From an uncultured Acidimicrobium sp. (GTDB lineage Bacteria; Actinomycetota; Acidimicrobiia; Acidimicrobiales; Ilumatobacteraceae): DNA of 8,037 bases. The notes beneath the pieces are model-generated. The model made no database searches and was not told the DNA's origin. It worked only from the letters and a program-made list of their open reading frames with translations. The stretch lies in assembly GCA_903895515.1 (NCBI GenBank), contig CAITUB010000286.1:1-8037 (forward strand), given 5' to 3'. How positions within the stretch are numbered: position 1 is the first letter of the stretch; each line of letters starts with the position of its first letter. The position numbers were made by a program, and so were the translations under genes. This document shows, in pieces, positions 1-6,077 of this stretch.

Positions 1-582
1 CTTGAAGAGTTTGACGAACTGCAAAAGCGCCACACGTTCCTTGAAGAACAACTTGAAGACGTGAAGAACACGCGTCGCGAACTGATCAAGGTGATTAAGC
101 AAGTGGACATGGAAATTCAGTCCACGTTTGCTTCGGCATATAGCGATGTGCGCGACAACTTCGAGAAGTTATTCGGCAGCCTGTTCCCAGGCGGTCAAGG
201 AAAGCTGATTCTTACTTCGCCAGATGACTTGTTGAACACCGGTATTGAAGTTGAAGCCAAGCCAAGCGGCAAGAACGTGAAGAAACTGTCGCTGCTTTCG
301 GGTGGAGAGCGTTCGCTCACCGCGCTGGCCTTCTTGTTTGCTGTGTTCCGCAGCCGCCCTTCTCCGTTCTATGTAATGGACGAAGTTGAAGCGGCGCTTG
401 ACGATGTGAACTTGCATCGCTTCCTCACGCTTGTTGATGAATTCCGCAAGGACGCACAGCTACTGATCGTTTCTCACCAAAAACGCACCATGGAAGCAGG
501 CGACTGCTTGCTTGGAGTAACCATGCAACCAGGTGGTTCGAGCCGCGTGATTGTTGAACGCGCCGCCCAGGCTTCCGCATAG
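1..582 (+). CDS. smc: Chromosome partition protein SMC, C-terminal part (5' truncated)
   Basis: The frame is open from base 1, so only the last 193 residues of this large (normally about 1,150-1,200 residue) ATPase are present. SMC dimers with ScpA/ScpB organise and segregate the chromosome. The visible part starts in the end of the returning coiled coil (charged heptad-like stretch, about residues 1-50 of the fragment) and continues into the C-terminal half of the ATPase head. The ABC signature LSGGER is at 295-312, the Walker B segment PFYVMDE ends with the catalytic Asp-Glu at 379-384, the D-loop ALDD follows, and the switch histidine of LIVSHQK is at 475-477. The Walker A half lies outside the window. 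The stop is TAG at 580-582, and ftsY begins 13 nt later, the smc-ftsY order usual in Actinobacteria. All key residues of this half are intact, so the identification is secure. Confidence 0.97.
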   Translation, partial: LEEFDELQKRHTFLEEQLEDVKNTRRELIKVIKQVDMEIQSTFASAYSDVRDNFEKLFGSLFPGGQGKLILTSPDDLLNTGIEVEAKPSGKNVKKLSLLSGGERSLTALAFLFAVFRSRPSPFYVMDEVEAALDDVNLHRFLTLVDEFRKDAQLLIVSHQKRTMEAGDCLLGVTMQPGGSSRVIVERAAQASA

Positions 583-595
583 CCTGAGTGTTGCT

Positions 596-1678
596 ATGAG
601 CAACTCGTTTCCGCTGATTTTCCTTATTCTCGCCGCCGTTGTGGTGGTGTTTGGGTTCGGCGTTGTTGTTCAGAGCCGCCGCAAGAAGCCAACACCAGTT
701 ATTGCGCCAGCGCCGAAGAAAGTTGTTGCGCCTGAGCCGGTTGTTGAAGTTGTTGAGGCCGCTCCAGTCGTTGAAGTTGTTGTCGAAAAGAAGCGCTCAT
801 TTAAAAACGTTCTTGCCGGAGCCGGTAGTTCGGTGCTTGGTCGTGGTGAAATTAATGACACCAGTTGGGACGACTTGGAAGAAGCATTGTTGCGCGCCGA
901 CGTTGGCGTGAAAGTTGCACAAGCGTTGCTCGAGCCATTGCGCGCACGCGTGAAGGCAAAAGAAATTTCTACACCAGCCGAATTGATTACCGCTTTGCAA
1001 AACGACATGAGTTCGCGCCTTGTTGGCACCAACCGCGAACTGAATTTCGACACAACAATTGACGGTCCAAACATTTGGCTCATGGTTGGCGTAAACGGCG
1101 CAGGCAAGACCACCAGCCTTGGTAAAATCTCTGCACAACAAGTTGCACTTGGACGCAAAGTACTCATGGCAGCAGGCGACACGTTCCGCGCCGCAGCAGG
1201 CGAGCAGTTGCAAACATGGGCCGAGCGCAGTGGCGCAGAAATTATTCGTGGCGCAGAAGGCAGCGATCCATCGTCAGTCATTTTCGATGCAGTGCAAGCA
1301 GCCAATGCGCGCAAGTTCGACTTGGTGCTTGCCGACACCGCAGGACGTTTGCAGAACAACACCAACCTGATGGAAGAGTTGCGCAAAGTGCGACGCGTTG
1401 CTGAAAAAGGCGCAGGCACCGTTACGGAAACGTTGTTGGTTATCGACGCCACCACTGGCCAGAACGGCCTCAGCCAAGCGCGACTGTTTGCCGATGCAAC
1501 GCAAGTAACTGGCGTGGTGCTCACCAAACTGGACGGCTCGTCGAAGGGTGGCATTGTGTTTGCCATTGAAACCGAGTTGGGTATTCCTGTGAAACTTGTG
1601 GGCCTTGGCGAAACGATGGAAGACCTTGTGGCGTTTAACCCAACCGAATTTGTAGAGGCGTTATGTTCGACAACCTGA
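596..1678 (+). CDS. ftsY: Signal recognition particle receptor FtsY, membrane-anchored form
   Basis: FtsY docks ribosome-SRP complexes at the inner membrane; paired hydrolysis of GTP with Ffh hands the nascent chain to SecYEG. From the ATG at 596 it has 360 residues. Residues about 5-25 form one hydrophobic helix (FPLIFLILAAVVVV) followed by RRKK, then a Pro/Val/Glu-rich linker with a short repeat, then the NG domain. GTPase motifs: GVNGAGKTT at 165-173 (G1), DTFRAAA from 195 (G2), DTAGR from 247 (G3), TKLD from 310 (G4) and GLGE near the C terminus (G5). The N-terminal anchor, in place of the long acidic A domain of E. coli, is a form I associate with actinobacterial FtsY. I chose ATG 596 because it begins right before the anchor; an in-frame TTG at 551 would overlap smc by 32 nt. 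No clear ribosome binding site precedes it. The 3' end overlaps ffh by 16 nt. Confidence 0.96.
   Translation: MSNSFPLIFLILAAVVVVFGFGVVVQSRRKKPTPVIAPAPKKVVAPEPVVEVVEAAPVVEVVVEKKRSFKNVLAGAGSSVLGRGEINDTSWDDLEEALLRADVGVKVAQALLEPLRARVKAKEISTPAELITALQNDMSSRLVGTNRELNFDTTIDGPNIWLMVGVNGAGKTTSLGKISAQQVALGRKVLMAAGDTFRAAAGEQLQTWAERSGAEIIRGAEGSDPSSVIFDAVQAANARKFDLVLADTAGRLQNNTNLMEELRKVRRVAEKGAGTVTETLLVIDATTGQNGLSQARLFADATQVTGVVLTKLDGSSKGGIVFAIETELGIPVKLVGLGETMEDLVAFNPTEFVEALCSTT
737..787 (+). repeat. Short imperfect tandem repeat in the FtsY linker
   Basis: Two adjacent units encode PVVEVVEAA (737-763) and PVVEVVVE (764-787). The DNA is nearly identical over GTTGAAGTTGTTG in each unit. It lies in the low-complexity linker between the membrane helix and the NG domain, where length is expected to vary. 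It looks like a replication-slippage product and probably only sets tether length. Confidence 0.6.
1654..1658 (+). promoter_or_regulatory. Ribosome binding site of ffh, inside ftsY
   Basis: AGAGG lies 4 nt before the ATG at 1663, within the last codons of ftsY. The spacing is slightly short, but it supports this start, from which the N domain reads as expected. It implies that ffh is translated by ribosomes finishing ftsY or binding within its end. Confidence 0.55.
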
Positions 1679-3036
1679 GTGATCGCCTAGGCGGCGTATT
1701 TAAGCGCATTCGTGGCAAAGGCCGGTTAACCGAAGCCGATGTAAACGAAATGCTTGCCGAAATTCGTACGGCATTGCTAGAAGCCGACGTAAACATTGGC
1801 GTTGTTCGCAATGTTGTTGAGCGCATTCGCGTGCAGGCAGTTGGCAGCAAAGTTTCTGAAGCGCTTGACCCAGGCCAACAGATCATCAAAATTGTTAACG
1901 CCGAACTGGTTGCCATGCTTGGCGGCGAAACGTTAAAGATTTCCTACGCATCGCAACCACCAACGGTTGTGCTGATGGCGGGTTTGCAAGGTTCGGGTAA
2001 AACAACCAGTGCTGCAAAACTTGCGTCGTGGTTTAAAGCGCAAGGCCGCAACCCGTTGTTGGTTGGTGCCGACTTACAACGACCAGCAGCCGTTGAACAG
2101 CTGAAGGTACTTGGTGCGCAAATTGGTGTTCCCGTGTTTTCTGCACCTGGCGACCCAGTGCAAACAGCGGCAGCCGGACTTGCAGAAGCAAAGCGACTTG
2201 GCCGCGACGTACTTATTGTTGACACCGCAGGTCGCTTGGCAATTGATACCGAAATGATGCAGCAGGTCAGCGACATTAGCGCCGCAGTAAAACCTGACTA
2301 CACGTTGTTGGTGATTGACGCGATGACCGGTCAAGACGCGGTGAACGTAGCGAAAGCATTTGACGAAACACTTGCCATTAGCGGCGTGATTCTTTCGAAG
2401 CTGGATGGCGATGCACGAGGTGGTGCTGCACTCAGCGTGAAAGAAGTAATTGGTAAACCAATTGCGTTCGCTGCAACCGGCGAAAAACTTGACGCGTTCG
2501 AACAGTTTCACCCCGACCGCATGGCAAGCCGCATTCTTGGCATGGGCGACATGCTCACGCTTATTGAGCAAGCCGAAAAGGTTTTCGAAAAAGACGAAGC
2601 AGAAAAAGCCGCAGCAAAACTTATGGAAGGCGAGTTCACACTCGACGACTTCCTCGATCAACTGCAGCAACTGAAAAAAATGGGCAACCTGTCTTCAATG
2701 ATGGGCATGTTGCCTGGCATGCCGAAGGAAATGAAGAACGCACAAATTTCTGACGACATGGTGAAGAGCACCGAAGCCATCATTCGCTCCATGACGCCAG
2801 AAGAACGACGCAAGCCAGAAATCATTAACGGCAGTCGTCGCCAACGCATTGCCACAGGCAGCGGCACACAAATAGCCGATGTGAACAAGCTGGTGAAACA
2901 GTTCAGCGAAATGCAGAAGATGATGAAGCGCATGGGCGGCGGAGGCAAAAAGGGCGGCAAAGGCGGGTTGAACCCCTTTGGCGGTGGGGGAATGGACTTG
3001 GCTGCGGCGTTGGGCTCGCGGCCTCCGTCCCGATAG
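1663..3036 (+). CDS. ffh: Signal recognition particle protein Ffh (SRP54)
   Basis: This is the GTPase and signal-peptide-binding subunit of the SRP; it binds 4.5S/6S RNA and pairs with FtsY. At 457 residues it is of normal length and complete. The N domain occupies about residues 1-90 and the G domain follows: GLQGSGKTT at 107-115, DLQRPAA from 137, DTAGR from 187, SKLDGDARGG from 245, and ATGEKLDAFEQFHPDR at the end of the G domain. The M domain (about 300-430) is methionine-rich (SSMMGMLPGMPKEM) and carries the SRP RNA-binding segment: SMTPEERRKPEIINGSRRQR starts at residue 376, followed by TGSGTQIADVNKLVKQF. The tail is Gly/Lys-rich (GGGGKKGGKGG) and ends in NPFGGGGMDL plus a short extension. 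The gene starts inside ftsY and ends 10 nt before rpsP. The 4.5S RNA gene is not in this window. Confidence 0.98.
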   Translation: MFDNLSDRLGGVFKRIRGKGRLTEADVNEMLAEIRTALLEADVNIGVVRNVVERIRVQAVGSKVSEALDPGQQIIKIVNAELVAMLGGETLKISYASQPPTVVLMAGLQGSGKTTSAAKLASWFKAQGRNPLLVGADLQRPAAVEQLKVLGAQIGVPVFSAPGDPVQTAAAGLAEAKRLGRDVLIVDTAGRLAIDTEMMQQVSDISAAVKPDYTLLVIDAMTGQDAVNVAKAFDETLAISGVILSKLDGDARGGAALSVKEVIGKPIAFAATGEKLDAFEQFHPDRMASRILGMGDMLTLIEQAEKVFEKDEAEKAAAKLMEGEFTLDDFLDQLQQLKKMGNLSSMMGMLPGMPKEMKNAQISDDMVKSTEAIIRSMTPEERRKPEIINGSRRQRIATGSGTQIADVNKLVKQFSEMQKMMKRMGGGGKKGGKGGLNPFGGGGMDLAAALGSRPPSR

Positions 3037-3046
3037 CCTGCAAGCC

Positions 3047-3319
3047 ATGTCAGTAAAGCTTCGCCTCACACGAGTAGGCAAAACCAAGCAGCCGCATTAT
3101 CGCATCGTCGCTGCCGATTCACGTTCTGCCCGCGATGGTCGTTTCCTCGAAATCGTAGGCAACTACCACCCACAATCCGATCCATCGGCTCTCACTGTTG
3201 ACAGTGCGAAGGCCATGAAGTGGTTGCAGCAAGGCGCATTGCCGAGCGAGCGCGTTAAGAAGTTGTTTGAAATCTCTGGCGTATGGGCCGAGTTCATGGC
3301 AACCAAGAAGTCCAAGTAA
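3047..3319 (+). CDS. rpsP: 30S ribosomal protein S16
   Basis: S16 is an early-assembling small-subunit protein that binds the 5' domain of 16S rRNA. The 90 residues from ATG 3047 open with VKLRLTRVGKTKQPHYRIV, the hallmark N terminus, followed by AADSRSARDGRFLEIVGNYHP and the DSAKAMKWLQQGALPSERV segment. Length is typical. I chose the ATG at 3047 rather than upstream in-frame codons inside ffh because it gives the canonical M-[SA]-VKLRL start. The gap from the ffh stop is 10 nt, without an obvious Shine-Dalgarno sequence, so translation is probably coupled to ffh. The S16-KH-RimM-TrmD-L19 order that follows is conserved across many bacteria. Confidence 0.98.
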   Translation: MSVKLRLTRVGKTKQPHYRIVAADSRSARDGRFLEIVGNYHPQSDPSALTVDSAKAMKWLQQGALPSERVKKLFEISGVWAEFMATKKSK

Positions 3320-3334
3320 GACTTTCTTCTTCCT

Positions 3335-3604
3335 GTGACTGATTCAGCAAATCTCATTCCAGCACCTATTGCTACGGCAGTGCTCGACCATGTCGTGCGT
3401 TCCATCGTTGACAACCCAGATGCGGTTGTTGTTGAAGGAAGCAATGACGGCGACAAAGTGTTGTTGGAAGTTCGCGTTGGTGAAGGCGACCTCGGTCGCG
3501 TCATTGGACGCCGCGGTCGTACCGCAATGAGCATCCGCACCGTTGTGCGCGCTGCTGCAACACGCGATGGCGTGAATGTTGATGTCGACTTCGTCGACAA
3601 CTAA
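3335..3604 (+). CDS. khpA: KhpA-type KH-domain RNA-binding protein
   Basis: This 89-residue protein starts with GTG at 3335, 15 nt after rpsP. It is a single type II KH domain: hydrophobic LLEVRVGEGDLGRVIG runs into the RNA-gripping GRRG loop at residues 58-61, then RTAMSIRTVVRAA as the following helix. The family (formerly DUF/UPF0109, YlqC) sits between rpsP and rimM in many Gram-positive bacteria. In streptococci KhpA pairs with KhpB/Jag and influences cell elongation and division through RNA binding; whether that holds here is inference. No KhpB gene is in the window. Its end overlaps the start of rimM by 23-29 nt, depending on the rimM start. Confidence 0.93.
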   Translation: MTDSANLIPAPIATAVLDHVVRSIVDNPDAVVVEGSNDGDKVLLEVRVGEGDLGRVIGRRGRTAMSIRTVVRAAATRDGVNVDVDFVDN

Positions 3605-4082
3605 TTCGCAACCACCACACGGTTTGTTGCACGTAGGTCGCATTGGGCGACCACACGGAGTTCGTGGCGAAATGTACCTCGACTTGTTTAGCGATCACCC
3701 CTTGCGCACCGGCAAAGGCCAAAAGTTGTGGGCCGCAGGCACATGGTACGAAATTGCTACATCGAAAAAATCCACTGATCGTTGGCTGATGAACTTTGTT
3801 GGTGTAACCGACAGAAACATTGTTGAGCGCTTAACCAACAGCGATGTGTATGGCGAACCCATTGACGACCCAAGCGTGGTGTGGGTGCACGAGTTAGTTG
3901 GCAGTGTTGTGGTGGATACCGCAGGCAACAATTTGGGAACGTGCACGGGCGTTATTGATAACCCAGCGCATCCAATCATGGAACTGGACAACGGGTTCCT
4001 TGTACCAACGCCATTTATCGTGTCGAATGACAACGGGCAAGTAGTAATTGACGCCCCGGAAGGTTTGTTCGATGCGGATTGA
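3576..4082 (+). CDS. rimM: Ribosome maturation factor RimM
   Basis: RimM binds S19 and helps assemble the head of the 30S subunit. The N-terminal RimM domain shows the signature LLHVGRIGRPHGVRGE, and the C-terminal PRC-barrel half contains WVHELVGSVVVDTAGNNLG, then NGFLVPTPFIV and the typical ending VVIDAPEGLFD. With ATG 3576 it has 168 residues, within the family range of about 165-180. Another in-frame ATG at 3582 gives 166 residues, and a TTG at 3624 would start exactly at the conserved core. None has a good ribosome binding site, so the start is uncertain by up to 16 codons. Starting at 3576 or 3582 means overlapping khpA. The 3' end overlaps trmD by 11 nt, and the two genes are commonly paired. 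Confidence 0.95.
   Translation: MLMSTSSTTNSQPPHGLLHVGRIGRPHGVRGEMYLDLFSDHPLRTGKGQKLWAAGTWYEIATSKKSTDRWLMNFVGVTDRNIVERLTNSDVYGEPIDDPSVVWVHELVGSVVVDTAGNNLGTCTGVIDNPAHPIMELDNGFLVPTPFIVSNDNGQVVIDAPEGLFDAD
4058..4063 (+). promoter_or_regulatory. Ribosome binding site of trmD, inside rimM
   Basis: GGAAGG lies 8 nt before the ATG at 4072, one of only two strong Shine-Dalgarno sequences in the window. It decides the trmD start: the in-frame upstream codon at 4048 lies before it and would add eight residues not seen in the family. Confidence 0.7.
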
Positions 4083-4821
4083 TGTGTTCACACTGTTTCC
4101 GAAGTTGGTAGACGACTTCTGTTCGGAAAGTTTGTTGGGCCGCGCACGCAAAGAAAACCTTGTTGACTTGCGCACGCACGACTTGCGCGAACACACCACA
4201 GATGTGCACCACAGCGTGGATGACTCACCATTTGGCGGCGGAGCAGGAATGCTCATTGCAGCCGAGCCCGTGTTCAACAGTATTGAACGTGCCGATGCAC
4301 CGCGACCAATATTCCTCATGTCGCCAGGTGGCAAACGATTCGACCAAAAGTTCGCAAACAAACTGGCAACACTCGACGGTTTCAGTTTGTTGTGCGGCCG
4401 TTACGAAGGCATCGACCATCGCATCCGCGAACACCTCATTGACGAAGAGATTTCAGTTGGTGACGTGGTGTTGGCCGGCGGCGAAGTTGGCGCGTGCTTG
4501 GTAATTGAAGCCGTCACCCGTTTAATTCCTGGCGTGATGGGCAATGCCGTTTCTCCAGTGACCGAAAGCTTTGGGCAGTCGGGAATTCTGGAAGAACCCC
4601 ATTACACGCGCCCTGCGGACTTCCGTGGCTGGGAAGTACCCGAAGTGCTGCGCAGTGGCGACCACGCCAAAGTAGAGCGCTGGAGGCAGGCTCAGGCCCT
4701 GCATCGCACCATTGCTCAGCGCCCCGACCTGATGGCCCTGAGGGGTCCGCTAACCCAGGCTGAGCAACGCCTGTTGGAAGAGTTCCCGCCGACCCCGTAT
4801 CCTTCACACTTCACTATTTAA
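4072..4821 (+). CDS. trmD: tRNA (guanine-37-N1)-methyltransferase TrmD
   Basis: TrmD transfers a methyl group from S-adenosylmethionine to N1 of G37 next to the anticodon, preventing +1 frameshifts. The 249 residues begin MRIDVFTLFP, the usual opening. The SPOUT trefoil knot that binds the cofactor is visible as LLCGRYEGIDHRIREH (CGRYEG at 108-113) and SVGDVVLAGGE (around 129-138). AVTRLIPGVMGN carries the conserved Arg at 150. The tRNA-binding C-terminal domain follows EEPHYTRPADFRGWEVPEVL and SGDHAKVERWR. One oddity: the position of the proposed catalytic Asp (Asp169 of Haemophilus TrmD, 15 residues after the Arg) is Glu165 here, in TESF rather than the more familiar EDSF. Everything else argues for a functional enzyme. 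The gene overlaps rimM by 11 nt, and the rplS ribosome binding site overlaps its stop codon. Confidence 0.97.
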   Translation: MRIDVFTLFPKLVDDFCSESLLGRARKENLVDLRTHDLREHTTDVHHSVDDSPFGGGAGMLIAAEPVFNSIERADAPRPIFLMSPGGKRFDQKFANKLATLDGFSLLCGRYEGIDHRIREHLIDEEISVGDVVLAGGEVGACLVIEAVTRLIPGVMGNAVSPVTESFGQSGILEEPHYTRPADFRGWEVPEVLRSGDHAKVERWRQAQALHRTIAQRPDLMALRGPLTQAEQRLLEEFPPTPYPSHFTI

Positions 4822-4825
4822 AGGA
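4820..4825 (+). promoter_or_regulatory. Ribosome binding site of rplS
   Basis: AAAGGA overlaps the trmD stop codon (4819-4821) and lies 7 nt before the rplS ATG. It is strong for this window and fits the high expression of a ribosomal protein compared with its upstream neighbours. Confidence 0.75.
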
Positions 4826-4832
4826 TTTCCTC

Positions 4833-5183
4833 ATGAAGACCACCGACATTGTTGACAACCAATACAAGCGCGACGACCTTCCAAAAATTGGTTCGGGCGA
4901 CGAAGTAAAGGTTCACGTACGCGTGGTTGAAGGTGGCAAAGAGCGCATTCAGATTTTCCAGGGAAACATTGTTGCCATCACTGGATCAGGAATCGCAGAG
5001 TCGTACACCGTTCGTAAGTTGTCGTACGGAGTGGGCGTTGAGCGCACATTCCCATTGCACAGCCCATCGGTTGCAAAGCTTGAAGTACTGAAGCGCGGAG
5101 ACGTGCGTCGTGCGAAGTTGAACTACCTGCGCGATCGCAAGGGTAAGTCAGCAAAGATCCGCGAAAAGCGCGACGACCAATAG
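4833..5183 (+). CDS. rplS: 50S ribosomal protein L19
   Basis: L19 sits at the 30S-50S interface and contributes to an intersubunit bridge. The protein has 116 residues, the usual length. Recognisable segments are the SH3-like core GDEVKVHVRVVEGGKERIQ, then FQGNIVAITGSGIAESYTVR, KLSYGVGVERTFPLHSP and the basic end LNYLRDRKGKSAKIREKR. The ATG at 4833 has its own Shine-Dalgarno sequence. rplS closes the classic rpsP-rimM-trmD-rplS set; the next gene follows after 28 nt in which I see no hairpin or T-run, so transcription probably reads through. Confidence 0.98.
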   Translation: MKTTDIVDNQYKRDDLPKIGSGDEVKVHVRVVEGGKERIQIFQGNIVAITGSGIAESYTVRKLSYGVGVERTFPLHSPSVAKLEVLKRGDVRRAKLNYLRDRKGKSAKIREKRDDQ

Positions 5184-5211
5184 TCGCCACTTTTCCGAGT
5201 CACTGCACACT

Positions 5212-5505
5212 TTGAATACAGACGACCTCGAAAATTTCGAAGCGGAGCGCGAGCTTCAGCTTGCACAGGAATATCAAGATGTTGTCAGCATGTTTCGCTA
5301 CGCAGTGGAAACAGATCGCCGGTTTTATCTGGCCAACAATGTTGATGTGAAGGTTCTTTCAGAAGGACCTCGCCCAATTGTGGAAGTGAATCTGTCAGAC
5401 GCATGGGTGTGGGACATGTACCGCAAGAGCCGATTCGTACCGAAGGTGCGAGTGCTGAGCTTCAAAGACTTAAACATCGAAGAACTGCCTCCAAAAGATT
5501 TGTAG
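5212..5505 (+). CDS. DUF2469 family protein (actinobacterial, function unknown)
   Basis: These 97 residues match the small protein family typified by M. tuberculosis Rv2901c: an acidic start (DDLENFEAERELQLAQEY), then YAVETDRRFYLANNVDV, the highly characteristic DAWVWDMYRKSRFVPKV and FKDLNIEEL. I recognise these from memory. The function is unknown; the family is essentially restricted to Actinobacteria and sits by convention next to rplS/rnhB genes. No catalytic motif, signal peptide or membrane segment is seen, so it is probably cytosolic. The start is TTG at 5212; the next in-frame candidate, ATG 5290, would cut off conserved residues. No Shine-Dalgarno sequence is visible. In M. tuberculosis lepB and rnhB lie between rplS and this gene; here they are missing. 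Confidence 0.9.
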   Translation: MNTDDLENFEAERELQLAQEYQDVVSMFRYAVETDRRFYLANNVDVKVLSEGPRPIVEVNLSDAWVWDMYRKSRFVPKVRVLSFKDLNIEELPPKDL

Positions 5506-5879
5506 ACAGTGGAATTGCTGCGCGGCGAAACGCGCGCGGCAGGTGGGCAGAGGAATGTGTTGCTCGCTGGTATGCACAACACGGCTACACCATTGTTGCG
5601 CGCAACTTTCGTAGCAAGCGCGGCGAACTAGATGTTGTGCTGATGCACGGAACCGAACTGGTGGTGTGCGAAGTGAAAGCGCGAGCCAACAATGCGTTTG
5701 GTTTTGCAGCCGAAGCAGTAACGCCGGCAAAACAATTGAAAGTGCGTCGTGCAACATTTGATTTTGTTGAACACCTGCGCGTGAATGATTCGGCGTTGCA
5801 TGCCCGCATTCGCAGCACACGGTTTGATGTTGCCACCATGACTGGCGTGCAATTAGAAGTGTTGCTTAACGCGTTTTAG
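5403..5879 (+). CDS. YraN family (UPF0102) nuclease-fold protein, start unresolved
   Basis: The conserved region begins around 5523 (ARRNARGRWAEECVARWY) and continues GYTIVARNFRSKRGELDVV...VVCEVKAR, the PD-(D/E)xK-type arrangement (Glu-x-Asp, then Glu-x-Lys) of the YraN/UPF0102 family. The family is thought to be nuclease-like, possibly linked to DNA uptake or repair, but its role is not established. The 5' end is odd. The only ATG/GTG starts upstream of the domain are 5403 and 5409, overlapping the DUF2469 gene by about 100 nt and giving 158 residues, longer than the usual 115-125. No ATG, GTG or TTG occurs between 5412 and the domain. An ATT at 5514 would give 121 residues, close to the family norm, but it is a rare initiator. 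I list the longest open form; the real protein may begin near 5514. The 3' end overlaps a minus-strand gene by 14 nt. Confidence 0.85.
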   Translation: MGVGHVPQEPIRTEGASAELQRLKHRRTASKRFVDSGIAARRNARGRWAEECVARWYAQHGYTIVARNFRSKRGELDVVLMHGTELVVCEVKARANNAFGFAAEAVTPAKQLKVRRATFDFVEHLRVNDSALHARIRSTRFDVATMTGVQLEVLLNAF

Positions 5880-6066
5880 GTAGGCGATTGTCCCAGCACG
5901 CGTAATGCCAGTGACGGCGTAAATCCACTGCGTCGGCAGGCACGCACACGTAGTGGCCCATGCCAACGGGAATGTCTTGGTTGCAGCCGGGGCAGATGTA
6001 CACCTTGTTGGCGTCATACGGCTGCACGCGACGCACGTCAATGTCGCCATACAAACCGTCCCACAT
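5866..6066 (-). CDS. Small putative zinc-binding protein (CxxC...HWHxxCW), function unknown
   Basis: This 66-residue protein reads from ATG 6066-6064; a GTG two codons upstream (6072-6070) is an alternative. The core is KVYICPGCNQDIPVGMGHYV, then RRHWHYACWDNR. Cys25, Cys28, His54 and Cys57 form C-x2-C-x25-H-x2-C, a plausible single-zinc site; His38 and His52 are further candidates. The H-W-H-x2-C-W ending resembles the closing half of PARP-type or LIM zinc modules. I recall similar short proteins (CPGC...RRHWH..CW) as conserved hypotheticals in Actinobacteria, but cannot name a family. There is no membrane segment or signal peptide. It follows the 36-residue membrane protein gene by 11 nt on the same strand, so the two are probably co-transcribed. 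Its stop lies inside the end of yraN. Roles in nucleic-acid or protein binding would be guesses. Confidence 0.82.
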   Translation of the reverse strand: MWDGLYGDIDVRRVQPYDANKVYICPGCNQDIPVGMGHYVCVPADAVDLRRHWHYACWDNRLPKTR

Positions 6067-6077
6067 CGACACGGTCG

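Noticed and set aside
670..1566. Long open frame on the minus strand opposite ftsY (298 codons)
   Set aside because: It is Ser/Thr/Ala-rich with no recognisable motif and lies wholly opposite the well-supported ftsY NG domain; it is the mirror of biased codon use.
2074..2670. Long minus-strand open frame opposite ffh with many Cys and His
   Set aside because: The Cys/His content comes from the complement of GCA/GTG-rich codons; there is no domain order and ffh on the other strand is certain.
3320..3334. Pyrimidine-rich gap between rpsP and khpA as a terminator T-run
   Set aside because: It has no preceding GC-rich hairpin, and the next gene begins immediately, so it is just an intergenic gap.
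4691..4742. Inverted repeat CTCAGGCC / GGCCCTGAG within trmD
   Set aside because: The arms are short, need a bulge, sit 35 nt apart inside conserved coding sequence and are not followed by a T-run, so neither a terminator nor a regulatory hairpin is supported.
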